Of a stretch of DNA of 64,000 bases, positions 20,176-27,509 are shown piece by piece. How positions within the stretch are numbered: the first letter of the stretch is position 1; the number at the start of each line of letters is the position of its first letter. A model generated the notes under the pieces. It made no database searches, was not told where the DNA came from, and was given only the letters and a program-made list of their open reading frames with translations. Both the position numbers and the translations under genes were made by a program. Source of the stretch: an uncultured Subdoligranulum sp. (GTDB lineage Bacteria > Bacillota > Clostridia > Oscillospirales > Ruminococcaceae); the NCBI RefSeq assembly GCF_963931595.1, contig NZ_OZ007030.1:372001-436000 (forward strand). Reading direction: 5' to 3'.

Positions 20176-22560
20176 TCAGACCAGCCCGAAGAGCAGGCCC
20201 ACGCAGTGGACCAGGAAGGCCACCACCCAGGCGATGACGCACTGGGCGACCACCACGCCCACCGCGGCCTTGGCGCTGCCCATCTCCCGCCGGACGGCGG
20301 CGATGGCGGCCACGCAGGGGGTGTAGAGCAGGGTAAACACCAGGAAGACCAGCGCAATGTAGGTGCTGCCGAACAGGTCGGGCAGGGCGCCGGTGTTGCC
20401 GCCCAGCAGGACGGTGAGGGTGGAAACCACGCTCTCCTTGGCGGTGAAGCCGGTGATGAGAGCGGTGGAAACACGCCAGTCGGCGAAGCCCAGGGGGGCA
20501 AAGAGCGGCGCGATCCAGGAACCGATGAGGGCCAGCAGGCTGCTGTCGGCGGTCTGGGCCACGTTGAGGCGGACATCAAAGGTCTGGAGGAACCAGATGA
20601 TGACGGTAGCCACAAAGATGATGGTGAAGGCGCGCTGCACGAAGTCCCGGGCCTTCTCCCAGATCAGCTGGCCCACGCTGCGGGCGCTGGGCAGCCGGTA
20701 GTTGGGAAGCTCCATGACGAAGGGCACCGGCTCGCCGTGGAAGGCGGTGTGCTTGAGGATCAGGGCGTAAAGCACGCCGCAGAGCAGGCCGAAGAGGTAG
20801 AGGAAGATCATCACCGGGGCCCGCCAGACCGGCGCAAAGAAGGCGGCGGTGAAGAGGGCGTAGATGGGCAGCTTGGCCGAGCAGCTCATGAAGGGGGTCA
20901 GCAGGATGGTCATGCGGCGGTCGCGGTCACTGGAGAGGGTGCGGGTGGCCATGATGGCGGGCACCGAGCAGCCGAAGCCGATGAGCATGGGCACGAAGCT
21001 GCGGCCCGAAAGGCCGATGCGGCGCAGCAGTTTGTCCATGACGAAGGCCACACGGGCCATGTAGCCGGTATCCTCCAGGATGGACAGGAAGAAGAAGAGC
21101 GTCACGATGGTGGGCAGGAAGCTGAGCACGCTGCCCACGCCGGCGAAGATGCCGTCGATGACCAGGGAATGCACCACCGGGTTGATGCCGTAGGCCGTCA
21201 GGGCGCCGTCCACCAGGCCGGTGAGGGCGTCGATGCCCATCGTCATCCAGTCGGACAGCACCGCGCCGATGACGCCGAAGGTGAGCCAGAACACCAGCGC
21301 CATGATGCCCAGGAAACAGGGCAGGGCGGTGTATTTGCCGGTGAGCACCTCGTCGATGGCCACGCTGCGCTTGTGCTCGCGGCTCTCGCCGGGCTTGACC
21401 ACCGTCTCGGCGCAGAGTTTCTCAATGAAGGTGAACCGCATGTCGGCCAGAGCCGCTTCCCGGTCCAGGCCGGTCTCGTTTTCCAGCTCGGTGATGGTGT
21501 GGTCCAGCAGTTCCTTCTCGTTCTGGTCCAGCTGCAAAGCCTCCAGAATGGGCCCGTCGCCCTCCACCAGCTTGGTGGAGGCAAACCGCACCGGCAGCCC
21601 GGCGGCCGCCGCGTGGTCCTCGATCAGGTGGGCCACGGCGTGGATGCAGCGGTGCACGGCACCCTTGGGGTCGTTGGCATCGTCGCCGGCGGTGCAGAAG
21701 TCGATGCGTCCCGGAAGTTCCCGGTGGCGGGCCACATGGATGGCATGCTCGATCAGCTCGTCGATGCCCTCGTTCTTGGCGGCCGAGATGGGCACCACCG
21801 GGATGCCCAGATCATTCTCCAGCTGGTTGACCAGGATGGTGCCACCGTTGGCGCGGACCTCGTCCATCATGTTGAGGGCCAGCACCATGGGGATCTGCAG
21901 CTCCATCAGCTGCATGGTCAGGTAGAGGTTGCGCTCGATGTTGGAGGCATCCACAATGTTGATGATGCCGTCGGGTTTCTGCTGCAGGATGAAGTCCCGG
22001 GTGACGATCTCCTCGTTGGTGTAGGGGGAGAGCGAATAGATGCCCGGCAGGTCGGTGACGGTGGCCTCGCTGTGGCCCCGGATGACGCCGTCCTTGCGGT
22101 CCACCGTCACGCCGGGAAAGTTGCCCACATGCTGGTTGGAGCCGGTCAGCTGGTTGAACAGCGTGGTTTTGCCGCAGTTCTGGTTGCCGGCCAGGGCAAA
22201 GGTGAGCGGTGCGCCCTTGGGGATGGGCGCACCCGCCTTGCGGTTGTGGTAGCTGGCCGCGCTGCCCAGCTCGCCCACGCCGGGGTGGGGGATGGGGGCA
22301 TGCCGCTTCTCGCTGGGGGCGGCGCGGTCGGTGCTGTGGACGTTCTCCACCGTGATTTTCGCGGCATCCTCCAGCCGCAGGGTCAATTCATAGCCGCGCA
22401 GCTCCACCTCGATGGGGTCGCCCATGGGAGCTACCTTGCGCAGCGTGACTTCGGTACCGGGGGTAAGCCCCATATCCAGCAGGTGGTGGCGCAGTTCTCC
22501 TGTGCCGCCGATGGCCTCGATCAGCGCATCCTGCCCGATTTTCAGTTCCGCCAATGTCAT
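20176..22560 (-). CDS. feoB: FeoA-FeoB fusion, ferrous iron transporter
   Basis: GTP-gated Fe(II) uptake system in the cytoplasmic membrane. The 794-residue product fuses both parts. Residues 1-75 are the SH3-like FeoA domain (LAELKIGQDALIEAI). A 45-residue linker rich in Ser, His and Pro follows. The FeoB G domain then carries G1 AGNQNCGKTTLFNQL and DLPGIYSLSPYTNEE. The membrane core includes the GSVLSFLPTIVTLFFFLSI and GCSVPAIMATRTL segments. I start at 22560, after an AGGAGG on the minus strand. The 27 extra residues of the longest frame have no ribosome site and include the upstream region. A TTAG/CTAA palindrome upstream hints at iron-dependent control. Confidence 0.95.
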   Translation of the reverse strand: MTLAELKIGQDALIEAIGGTGELRHHLLDMGLTPGTEVTLRKVAPMGDPIEVELRGYELTLRLEDAAKITVENVHSTDRAAPSEKRHAPIPHPGVGELGSAASYHNRKAGAPIPKGAPLTFALAGNQNCGKTTLFNQLTGSNQHVGNFPGVTVDRKDGVIRGHSEATVTDLPGIYSLSPYTNEEIVTRDFILQQKPDGIINIVDASNIERNLYLTMQLMELQIPMVLALNMMDEVRANGGTILVNQLENDLGIPVVPISAAKNEGIDELIEHAIHVARHRELPGRIDFCTAGDDANDPKGAVHRCIHAVAHLIEDHAAAAGLPVRFASTKLVEGDGPILEALQLDQNEKELLDHTITELENETGLDREAALADMRFTFIEKLCAETVVKPGESREHKRSVAIDEVLTGKYTALPCFLGIMALVFWLTFGVIGAVLSDWMTMGIDALTGLVDGALTAYGINPVVHSLVIDGIFAGVGSVLSFLPTIVTLFFFLSILEDTGYMARVAFVMDKLLRRIGLSGRSFVPMLIGFGCSVPAIMATRTLSSDRDRRMTILLTPFMSCSAKLPIYALFTAAFFAPVWRAPVMIFLYLFGLLCGVLYALILKHTAFHGEPVPFVMELPNYRLPSARSVGQLIWEKARDFVQRAFTIIFVATVIIWFLQTFDVRLNVAQTADSSLLALIGSWIAPLFAPLGFADWRVSTALITGFTAKESVVSTLTVLLGGNTGALPDLFGSTYIALVFLVFTLLYTPCVAAIAAVRREMGSAKAAVGVVVAQCVIAWVVAFLVHCVGLLFGLV

Positions 22561-22625
22561 AGTACTTTTCCAAACCTCCTGGCCTGGGGGACAGGCCGAA
22601 AACACCTTATCAATACAGAAAAAGT

Positions 22626-22638
22626 TTAGCACGACTAA
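22626..22638. promoter_or_regulatory. Possible DtxR/IdeR-type operator upstream of feoAB
   Basis: The inverted repeat TTAGCACGACTAA (TTAG, 5 bases, CTAA) lies about 65 bases before the feoAB start, inside the expected promoter region. DtxR/IdeR/MntR boxes have TTAG..CTAA half-sites. The match is short and unproven. Confidence 0.4.
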
Positions 22639-22685
22639 CACGCAATGTCAATGCGGCAAAAGTCGGTGGAATCCAGGAAAAAACG

Positions 22686-22724
22686 GCAAAAATCCCCTTC
22701 GGGTGAGGGGCACCCGAAGGGGAT
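22686..22724 (-). terminator. Terminator of the adh-aldh operon
   Basis: A perfect 14-bp stem (22692-22705 with 22711-22724; ATCCCCTTCGGGTG arm) with a 5-base loop. It is followed on the minus strand by TTTTT, 24 bases past the aldehyde dehydrogenase stop. Confidence 0.88.
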
Positions 22725-22747
22725 GGTTTTGTGGTTTCAGAGCAAAA

Positions 22748-24127
22748 TCACTGCAGGAAGAACCGCAGCATCTTGTCCTTCTGTTTGGTGTAGGGCTGGT
22801 AGCGCACCGGCATGTCCAGCCAGGTTTTCTTGTCCACGATGCTGCGCAGATGGCTGAAGGCCTCGAAACCGGCCTTGCCGTGATAGCCGCCCATGCCGCT
22901 CTCGCCCACGCCGCCGAAGGGCATGGCGCTGGTGGCCAGATGGATGATGGTGTCATTCAGGCAGCCGCCGCCGAAGTGGCAGCGGTCCAGCACCTTGCGC
23001 TGCACGGCCTTGTCCTCGCTGAAGAGGTAGAGGGCCAGCGGATGGGGCTGGGCCTCGATGTCGGCCAGGGCGGCGTCCAGATCGGTGTAGGTGAGCACCG
23101 GCAGAATGGGTCCGAAGATCTCCTCGCCCATGACGGCATCCTCCCGGGTTACATCCTTCATGACGGTGGGGGCGATGCGCAGGCTGGACTCATCGCCGGT
23201 GCCGCCGCAGACCACCTTGGCGGGGTCGATGAGGCCCATCAGGCGGCGGTAGTGCTTCTCGTTGATGATCTTGCCGTAATTCTCGTTGGCCATGGGGTCG
23301 GCGCCGAACTGGGCGGTGATCTCCTTCTGAATGGCGGCGATCAGCTCGTCCCGGATGGAGGCGTCACAGAGGATATAGTCGGGAGCCACGCAGGTCTGGC
23401 CGCAGTTCAGGTACTTGCCGAAGACGATCCGCTTGGCCGCCAGTCCGATCTTGGCGGACTTCTCCACGATGCAGGGGCTCTTGCCGCCCAGCTCCAGCAC
23501 GGCGGGGGTCAGGTACTCGGCGGCGCAGCGCAGCACTTCCTTGCCCACCGCCTTGCTGCCGGTGAAGAAGATCATGTCGAATTTCTGGTGCAGCAGCGCC
23601 TGATTCTCGGCGCGGCCGCCGGTGACAACGGCCACATGTTCCGGCGGGAAGCATTCCGCCACGATCTGCTGGAGCACCGCGGCGGTGGCCGGGGCGTAGG
23701 CGCTGGGCTTGACGATGGCGGTGTTGCCGGCGGCGATGGCGTCGATCAGCGGGTCCAGCGTCAGCAGCACCGGATAGTTCCAGGGGCTCATGATGAGCAC
23801 GTTGCCGTAGGGGGTGGGGGAGCGGAAGCTCCGCGCCGCGAACTGGGACAGCGGCGTGGGCACCCGGCGCTCCCGCATCAGGCGGCGCACATGGCGGATC
23901 ATCCAGGTGGCCTCCGAGAGGGTCAGGCCGGTCTCGCACATATAGCTTTCGGTGGCGGACTTGCCCAGGTCAGTCTTCAGGGCGCGGGCCAGGTCCTCCT
24001 CATGGCGCTGCAGCGAAGCCTTGAGCTTCTGCAGGGCCGCGATGCGGGCCTCGGCGGGCAGGGTATGGCCGGCGGCGAAATACTCACGCTGCCGCTTGAG
24101 AATGGTTTGAATTTCCATTTCCGTCAT
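22748..24127 (-). CDS. NAD(P)-dependent aldehyde dehydrogenase (class 3-like)
   Basis: Oxidises aldehydes to carboxylates. The 459-residue length and the C-terminal hydrophobic end fit the short class 3/YwdH group. Catalytic residues are visible: Glu in LELGGKSP and Cys in NCGQTCVAPD. NAD-binding FFTGSKAVGKEV and the NWYP-type SPWNYPVLLTLDPLIDAI are also present. Start at 24127 is preceded by AGGAGG at good spacing. The first 44 bases overlap the end of the alcohol dehydrogenase gene, so the two are one operon and probably translationally coupled. The pair can oxidise or reduce the same carbon skeleton. The physiological substrate is unknown. Confidence 0.92.
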   Translation of the reverse strand: MTEMEIQTILKRQREYFAAGHTLPAEARIAALQKLKASLQRHEEDLARALKTDLGKSATESYMCETGLTLSEATWMIRHVRRLMRERRVPTPLSQFAARSFRSPTPYGNVLIMSPWNYPVLLTLDPLIDAIAAGNTAIVKPSAYAPATAAVLQQIVAECFPPEHVAVVTGGRAENQALLHQKFDMIFFTGSKAVGKEVLRCAAEYLTPAVLELGGKSPCIVEKSAKIGLAAKRIVFGKYLNCGQTCVAPDYILCDASIRDELIAAIQKEITAQFGADPMANENYGKIINEKHYRRLMGLIDPAKVVCGGTGDESSLRIAPTVMKDVTREDAVMGEEIFGPILPVLTYTDLDAALADIEAQPHPLALYLFSEDKAVQRKVLDRCHFGGGCLNDTIIHLATSAMPFGGVGESGMGGYHGKAGFEAFSHLRSIVDKKTWLDMPVRYQPYTKQKDKMLRFFLQ

Positions 24128-25331
24128 GGGTGGAAACCTCCTGAACTTGTTTGTACATTTTTTCCAGCTGATCGGGGCCCCACAGCACCGGCACCGGATA
24201 GAGCGGGTTGGCCTCGTGGTCGGCGTAGCGCGCCAGCTGGGGGATGTCCTCGGTGAGGATACCGGGGAGCGTCTCGGGAATATCCATGGCCGCGTTCATG
24301 GCGTCGATGCAGTCGATGAACGCCTTGGCGGCCACCTCGTCGCTGGCATCGCTGCTCACGCCGGTGGCACGGGCCAGCTGGGCCAGCTTCTTCCAGGCGG
24401 CGCTTCCGTAGGCCTTCAGCACCACGGGCAGCAGCACGCTGTTGGCCAGGCCGTGGGCGATGCCGTACCGGCCGCCCAGACTGTGGGCCACGGCGTGGAC
24501 ATAGCCCACGTAGCTCTTGGTGAAGGCGGTGCCCGCCAGATAGGCGGCCCGCAGCATGTTGGCCCGGGCTTCCCGGTTGTGGCCGTTGAAGTAGGCCTCG
24601 GGCAGGTTGGCGAAGATCAGCTGTACGGCCTCGATGGCGGCGGCGCGGGTGCCCCTGGTGGTGGAGCGGCCGATGTAGGCCTCCACCGCGTGGGTCAGCG
24701 CATCCATGCCGGTGGTGGCGGTGAGCTGCCGGGGCAGGTTCAGCGTCACGTCGGGGTCCAGCACGGCGTAGTGCGGGATCAGCGAGAAGTCGTTGATGGG
24801 ATATTTGTGGTGGATTTTCTCGTCGGTGATGACAGCCGCCAGGGTGGTTTCGCTGCCGGTGCCGGCGGTGGTGGGCACGGCAATGAGCAGCGGCAGGCGG
24901 TGCATCACGTGGAGCAGGCCCTCCATCTTGTCCAGCGGCTTTTTAGGCCGCACAATGCGGGCGCCCACGGCCTTGGCGCAGTCCATGGAGGAACCGCCGC
25001 CGAAGGCGATGAGCCCCTGGCAGCCGTTTTCCAGGTAGAGTTCGCGGGCCTCCTCCACGTTGGCCACGGTGGGGTTCGCCACCGTCTTGTCGTAGACGAT
25101 GCAGCGGATGTGAGCAGCCTTCAGCTCCTCCTCCAGATGGGCGGTCAGGCCCAGACCGTGGACGCCGGCGTCGGTGACCAGCATGACGCAGTCGATGTGG
25201 TGCTCCCGCAGCACGGCGGGCACGCCGCTGACACCTTCGATCAGTTTGGGCTCACGATAGGGCAGAAAAGGCAGCGCAATGCGCATGCCCAGCTGAAAAA
25301 TACGGCAATAAATCTTCTTGGCAACGTTCAT
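24084..25331 (-). CDS. Iron-containing alcohol dehydrogenase
   Basis: Group III metal-dependent ADH of 415 residues. It has the NAD(P)-binding FGGGSSMDCAKAVGARI, TAGTGSETT, and metal-binding histidines in DALTHAVEAYIG and HAVAHSLGGRYGIAHG. I prefer the ATG at 25331: an AAAGGA sequence is well spaced from it, whereas it abuts the ATG at 25340. Its 3' end overlaps the aldehyde dehydrogenase start by 44 bases. The substrate may be a short-chain alcohol or an aldehyde such as butanal or lactaldehyde; sequence alone does not decide. Upstream lies a 1-kb A+T-rich gap. Confidence 0.92.
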   Translation of the reverse strand: MNVAKKIYCRIFQLGMRIALPFLPYREPKLIEGVSGVPAVLREHHIDCVMLVTDAGVHGLGLTAHLEEELKAAHIRCIVYDKTVANPTVANVEEARELYLENGCQGLIAFGGGSSMDCAKAVGARIVRPKKPLDKMEGLLHVMHRLPLLIAVPTTAGTGSETTLAAVITDEKIHHKYPINDFSLIPHYAVLDPDVTLNLPRQLTATTGMDALTHAVEAYIGRSTTRGTRAAAIEAVQLIFANLPEAYFNGHNREARANMLRAAYLAGTAFTKSYVGYVHAVAHSLGGRYGIAHGLANSVLLPVVLKAYGSAAWKKLAQLARATGVSSDASDEVAAKAFIDCIDAMNAAMDIPETLPGILTEDIPQLARYADHEANPLYPVPVLWGPDQLEKMYKQVQEVSTHDGNGNSNHSQAAA

Positions 25332-25340
25332 TTTTCTCAT

Positions 25341-25950
25341 CCTTTCCCACTATGGACGCTATGATACAGGATAAGACAAAAAGGTAGACGATGTCAAGTA
25401 AAACTTTAGCTAAATATTTTTTGAAAATTGTAAAAAAAGACGAAGCACCGCACAACTGTCCAAAGCTGCGGGAGGGCCACGGCCGCTGCCCTTATATTCT
25501 ACCATAAAACTGGGGATTTGAAAAGCCCATACAGCAAAAGCGGCTGCCCGAAAGGCTTCAGACAGCATAACTTAAAAATCATGAACAATTAGGTGACTTC
25601 AAGAAAAGCCGCATTACAATCAGTTCTTATCGAAATGTTCATGGATTTCTGTTTTGAACAATAGGCAGACATTGAACAATATAATAAAGAGCTTATTTGT
25701 TCATTTTTAGCACCGCAATAGGTTCATGTAAGCCATTTATAATGTTCATTTTTTATACATTCAGCTGCGGCAACTCATTTACAGAAGGATGCGTGGACTA
25801 TGAATTCGCCTGCTGTTGCAGAACGTACAGGGATTGTGTTTGCGCTTTACTTTAATGAGTCTTTCTTTAACAGATATTACTCCTATGAAACGCAGTAATG
25901 GGAAACATCTTCTATAACGAACGAAATGCAAAAGCGCGATTTTCCCCGGA
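25341..25950. other. A+T-rich intergenic region without a convincing gene
   Basis: Base composition drops sharply here compared with the genes to the left. Only short frames are present, for example a 32-codon frame at 25800-25898 and a 20-codon frame directly after it. Neither has a convincing ribosome site. They may be debris of inactivated genes. The stretch contains the clustered TGAACA/TGTTCA motifs listed separately. Confidence 0.6.
25581..25749. repeat. Cluster of TGAACA / TGTTCA hexamers
   Basis: Six exact copies of TGAACA or its complement, at 25582, 25636, 25655, 25673, 25698 and 25743, plus a near copy (GGTTCA) at 25722. All lie within 170 bases of intergenic DNA. Two are part of a longer TTGAACAATA word (25654 and 25672). 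Possible meanings are operator iterons, a replication or transfer site, or transposase-binding repeats. Function is not known. Confidence 0.5.
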
Positions 25951-26090
25951 GAAGAAATAACAGACATTCAAACCTTGTTAGTTTATGATTACGAGCTGTA
26001 ATCCGCATTTGAGAGGAAGCGTCTTAAAATCAGTGCTGATAGCTCCGAAGGCGATGAAGCGCGGAGGTTTGCCAGGTTGAGCGGTAATTC
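25951..26090 (+). repeat. 140-bp direct repeat, copy 1
   Basis: Begins GAAGAAATAACAGACATTCA and ends GCGGTAATTC. It aligns without gaps to 26296-26435 with only scattered substitutions. The two copies are offset by 345 bases. Confidence 0.85.
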
Positions 26091-26100
26091 AGACGGTTAA
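25951..26100 (+). pseudogene. Decayed copy of the small ORF at 26269 (nonsense mutation)
   Basis: Reading in frame from 25951, this segment matches codons of the 26269-26439 ORF (EEITDIQ.LLVYDYEL) until a CAA codon has become TAA (GAGCTG then TAA). It then continues in the same frame with SAFERKRLKIS to GGNSDG and a stop. The 5' part of the gene is absent: upstream sequence is unrelated. It is therefore a truncated duplicate with an internal stop. Confidence 0.65.
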
Positions 26101-26268
26101 GGTTTACAAAAATATGTTGGACAAACTTCATCATATTTTTGTGTGATTTTGGTCAACAACCATTGTCAAGGACTTCTTGATTTATAAAAGCATATCAAGT
26201 ATGATGGTCTTAACAAGTGTAGATATGCGAAAAAACAGGCCGTTTGATTTGAAAGGGGACAGTATAAA

Positions 26269-26439
26269 GTGGTTGAAGTTAAAGTAAGTGGTGCAGAAGA
26301 AATAACAGACATTCAAAACTTGTTAGTTTATGATTACGAGCTGCAATTCGCATTTGAGAGGAAACGCCTTAAAATCTGCGCTGATAGCTCCGAAGGCGAT
26401 GAAGCGCGGAGGTTTGCCAGGTTGGGCGGTAATTCCTAG
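26269..26439 (+). CDS. Small hypothetical protein, 56 residues
   Basis: A GTG-initiated frame with a good ribosome site (GAAAGGGGAC about 9 bases upstream). The product begins VVEVKVSGAEEITDIQ and ends RRFARLGGNS. It is charged, has no membrane segment, and shows a beta-strand-like start. A duplicate with a nonsense codon lies 345 bases upstream. Because the substitutions between copies still leave a readable frame here, I take this as the functional or most recently functional copy. I do not recognise a family; small DUF3970-like phage and plasmid proteins have a similar opening, but this is only an impression. The following genes on this strand encode tiny membrane proteins. Confidence 0.5.
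   Translation: MVEVKVSGAEEITDIQNLLVYDYELQFAFERKRLKICADSSEGDEARRFARLGGNS
26296..26435 (+). repeat. 140-bp direct repeat, copy 2
   Basis: Second copy of the repeat at 25951-26090. It forms codons 10 to 56 of the small ORF at 26269. The copies differ at scattered single bases, including the CAA/TAA change that inactivates copy 1. Confidence 0.85.
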
Positions 26440-26484
26440 CGTTGCATAAAGAAAAATCGGAATTTTGCAAAGGAGTGTGATTGT

Positions 26485-26721
26485 ATGAAAATCGCAAAAA
26501 TCATTTTATCTATAATAACAATGCTTTTTGCTGTATTAGGATTAGTGAAAATTCTTCCTTTTGACATAGCAAACCCGATTATGCTTGTATCACTTGCCAC
26601 TCTTTTACTATTAAGAAGTGTAGAATATAAAAATAATCGAGATAAAAGTGGTTTTATTACGACCTTTTTAATCGCTGTATTTGTCTATGTTGTAGTAATT
26701 TACAATGTTTTTATAGGATAG
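26485..26721 (+). CDS. Small hydrophobic membrane protein, 78 residues
   Basis: ATG start with an AAAGGAGTG ribosome site 8 bases upstream. The sequence shows three hydrophobic stretches (IAKIILSIITMLFAVLGLV, IMLVSLATLLLL, FLIAVFVYVVVIYNVF) split by a short basic loop YKNNRDKSG. No family recognised. It is the first of three tiny membrane proteins in tandem. Codon use is A+T-rich, unlike the chromosomal genes around it, which suggests acquisition from a low-G+C Firmicute. Confidence 0.65.
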   Translation: MKIAKIILSIITMLFAVLGLVKILPFDIANPIMLVSLATLLLLRSVEYKNNRDKSGFITTFLIAVFVYVVVIYNVFIG

Positions 26722-26724
26722 GAA

Positions 26725-26766
26725 AATTCCAGTTTGTCGGGTGATTAAGCTAGAAAAAAGGAGGTG
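26725..26766 (+). repeat. Repeated 42-base leader, copy 1
   Basis: AATTCCAGTTTGT followed by a conserved TGATT.AG..AGA tract and an AAAAGGAG ribosome site. It recurs at 26965-27006 in front of the next small gene. The same leader with the same ribosome site precedes each of the two genes. Confidence 0.65.
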
Positions 26767-26772
26767 CTCATT

Positions 26773-26955
26773 GTGAAAAAGAAAGTGTGTATAGTGATTT
26801 TAATTTTAGCTATCATTGGGCTGTTAACTGGTATTAGTTATTTGGTAGAAGGTATTGGTGCAAGGGGATTTGGTGGTGTTAATTATGGGAGAGTTATTTT
26901 TCCATTACTGATTGGAGTAATCACTGTTTACTTTTTGAAAAAGGAGAAGAAATAA
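26773..26955 (+). CDS. Small membrane protein, 60 residues
   Basis: Starts with GTG at 26773 after a strong AAGGAGGTG; an upstream in-frame GTG at 26764 is part of that ribosome site. The product begins VKKKVCIVILILAIIGLLTG and has two hydrophobic segments around a short glycine-rich loop (GIGARGFGGVNYG). It ends in a basic tail (YFLKKEKK). No family recognised. It is second in the tandem of small membrane proteins and is preceded by the repeated leader. Confidence 0.6.
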   Translation: MKKKVCIVILILAIIGLLTGISYLVEGIGARGFGGVNYGRVIFPLLIGVITVYFLKKEKK

Positions 26956-26964
26956 TCAAAAGAG

Positions 26965-27006
26965 AATTCCAGTTTGTAGGATGATTGAGACAGAGAAAAG
27001 GAGATG
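26965..27006 (+). repeat. Repeated 42-base leader, copy 2
   Basis: Same word order as 26725-26766: AATTCCAGTTTGT, TGATTGAG, AGAGAAAAGGAGATG. Suggests the third small gene arose by duplication of a leader-plus-gene unit, or that the leader carries a function. Confidence 0.65.
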
Positions 27007-27013
27007 AAATTTT

Positions 27014-27202
27014 ATGAAAGACAAAATACTTGTGACTTTTTTCACAGTTGTATATTTTCTGATTTTCTGTTTTCTAATTGATTTGATTTTTAGAAATACA
27101 TTAAGTGTATTCACCGACCTTTTAGCAGTGGTTTGCTGGATAATTGCGTTTATTGTAAGTGTTGGATTGGCTGACTATACCGTGAAAAGAATAAAAAAGT
27201 AG
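27014..27202 (+). CDS. Small membrane protein, 62 residues
   Basis: ATG start with an AAAAGGAG ribosome site. Two hydrophobic segments (ILVTFFTVVYFLIFCFLIDL and LLAVVCWIIAFIVSVGLA) are joined by FRNTLSVFTD, with a basic C-terminus VKRIKK. No family recognised. Overall pattern resembles the neighbour at 26773, though residue identity is low. Confidence 0.6.
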   Translation: MKDKILVTFFTVVYFLIFCFLIDLIFRNTLSVFTDLLAVVCWIIAFIVSVGLADYTVKRIKK

Positions 27203-27204
27203 AG

Positions 27205-27354
27205 ATGCTTTATCATAAAAATAATAAAGTTCCCATTTATGTGAGAGACCGTGATGACAAGTCCTTCTGGGGTTCCTTCTATTTATCGCGATTGAATTGG
27301 AACGCAAGAAGGGAAACAGCGACAAAAATACAAATCGGCCACCCCCAACAATGA
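27205..27354 (+). CDS. Possible 49-residue ORF or gene remnant
   Basis: An ATG two bases after the previous stop opens a frame that reads like real protein (KVPIYVRDRDDKSFWGSFY, then LNWNARRETATK). It ends inside the following hairpin. There is no good ribosome site and no known family. It could be the tail of a truncated gene. Confidence 0.25.
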   Translation: MLYHKNNKVPIYVRDRDDKSFWGSFYLSRLNWNARRETATKIQIGHPQQ

Positions 27355-27369
27355 GGGGCGGCCGATTTG
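27322..27369 (-). terminator. Terminator hairpin, probably for nrdD
   Basis: A 10-bp outer stem (CAAATCGGCC 27331-27340 with 27360-27369) and a 4-bp inner C/G stem, separated by one A-C mismatch. On the minus strand it is followed by TATTTTTG. It lies about 140 bases past the nrdD stop and could also stop rightward transcription of the small genes. Confidence 0.6.
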
Positions 27370-27509
27370 TCGAAGACATATTATATCCATTATCTTGAAC
27401 TTTAAGGCGAAGTTGATTTTTCAGTTTACTTGCTCATAAAGTTCATTTTTTTGAAAATTTGCCAGAAAAAATTTTTCGGTTATTTGGTTCCGCTTTTGGT
27501 AAATTTTAC

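Noticed and set aside
25779..25967. A 62-codon minus-strand frame in the A+T-rich gap
   Set aside because: No ribosome site, and it runs antisense through the start of the duplicated small ORF copy. Judged a chance frame.
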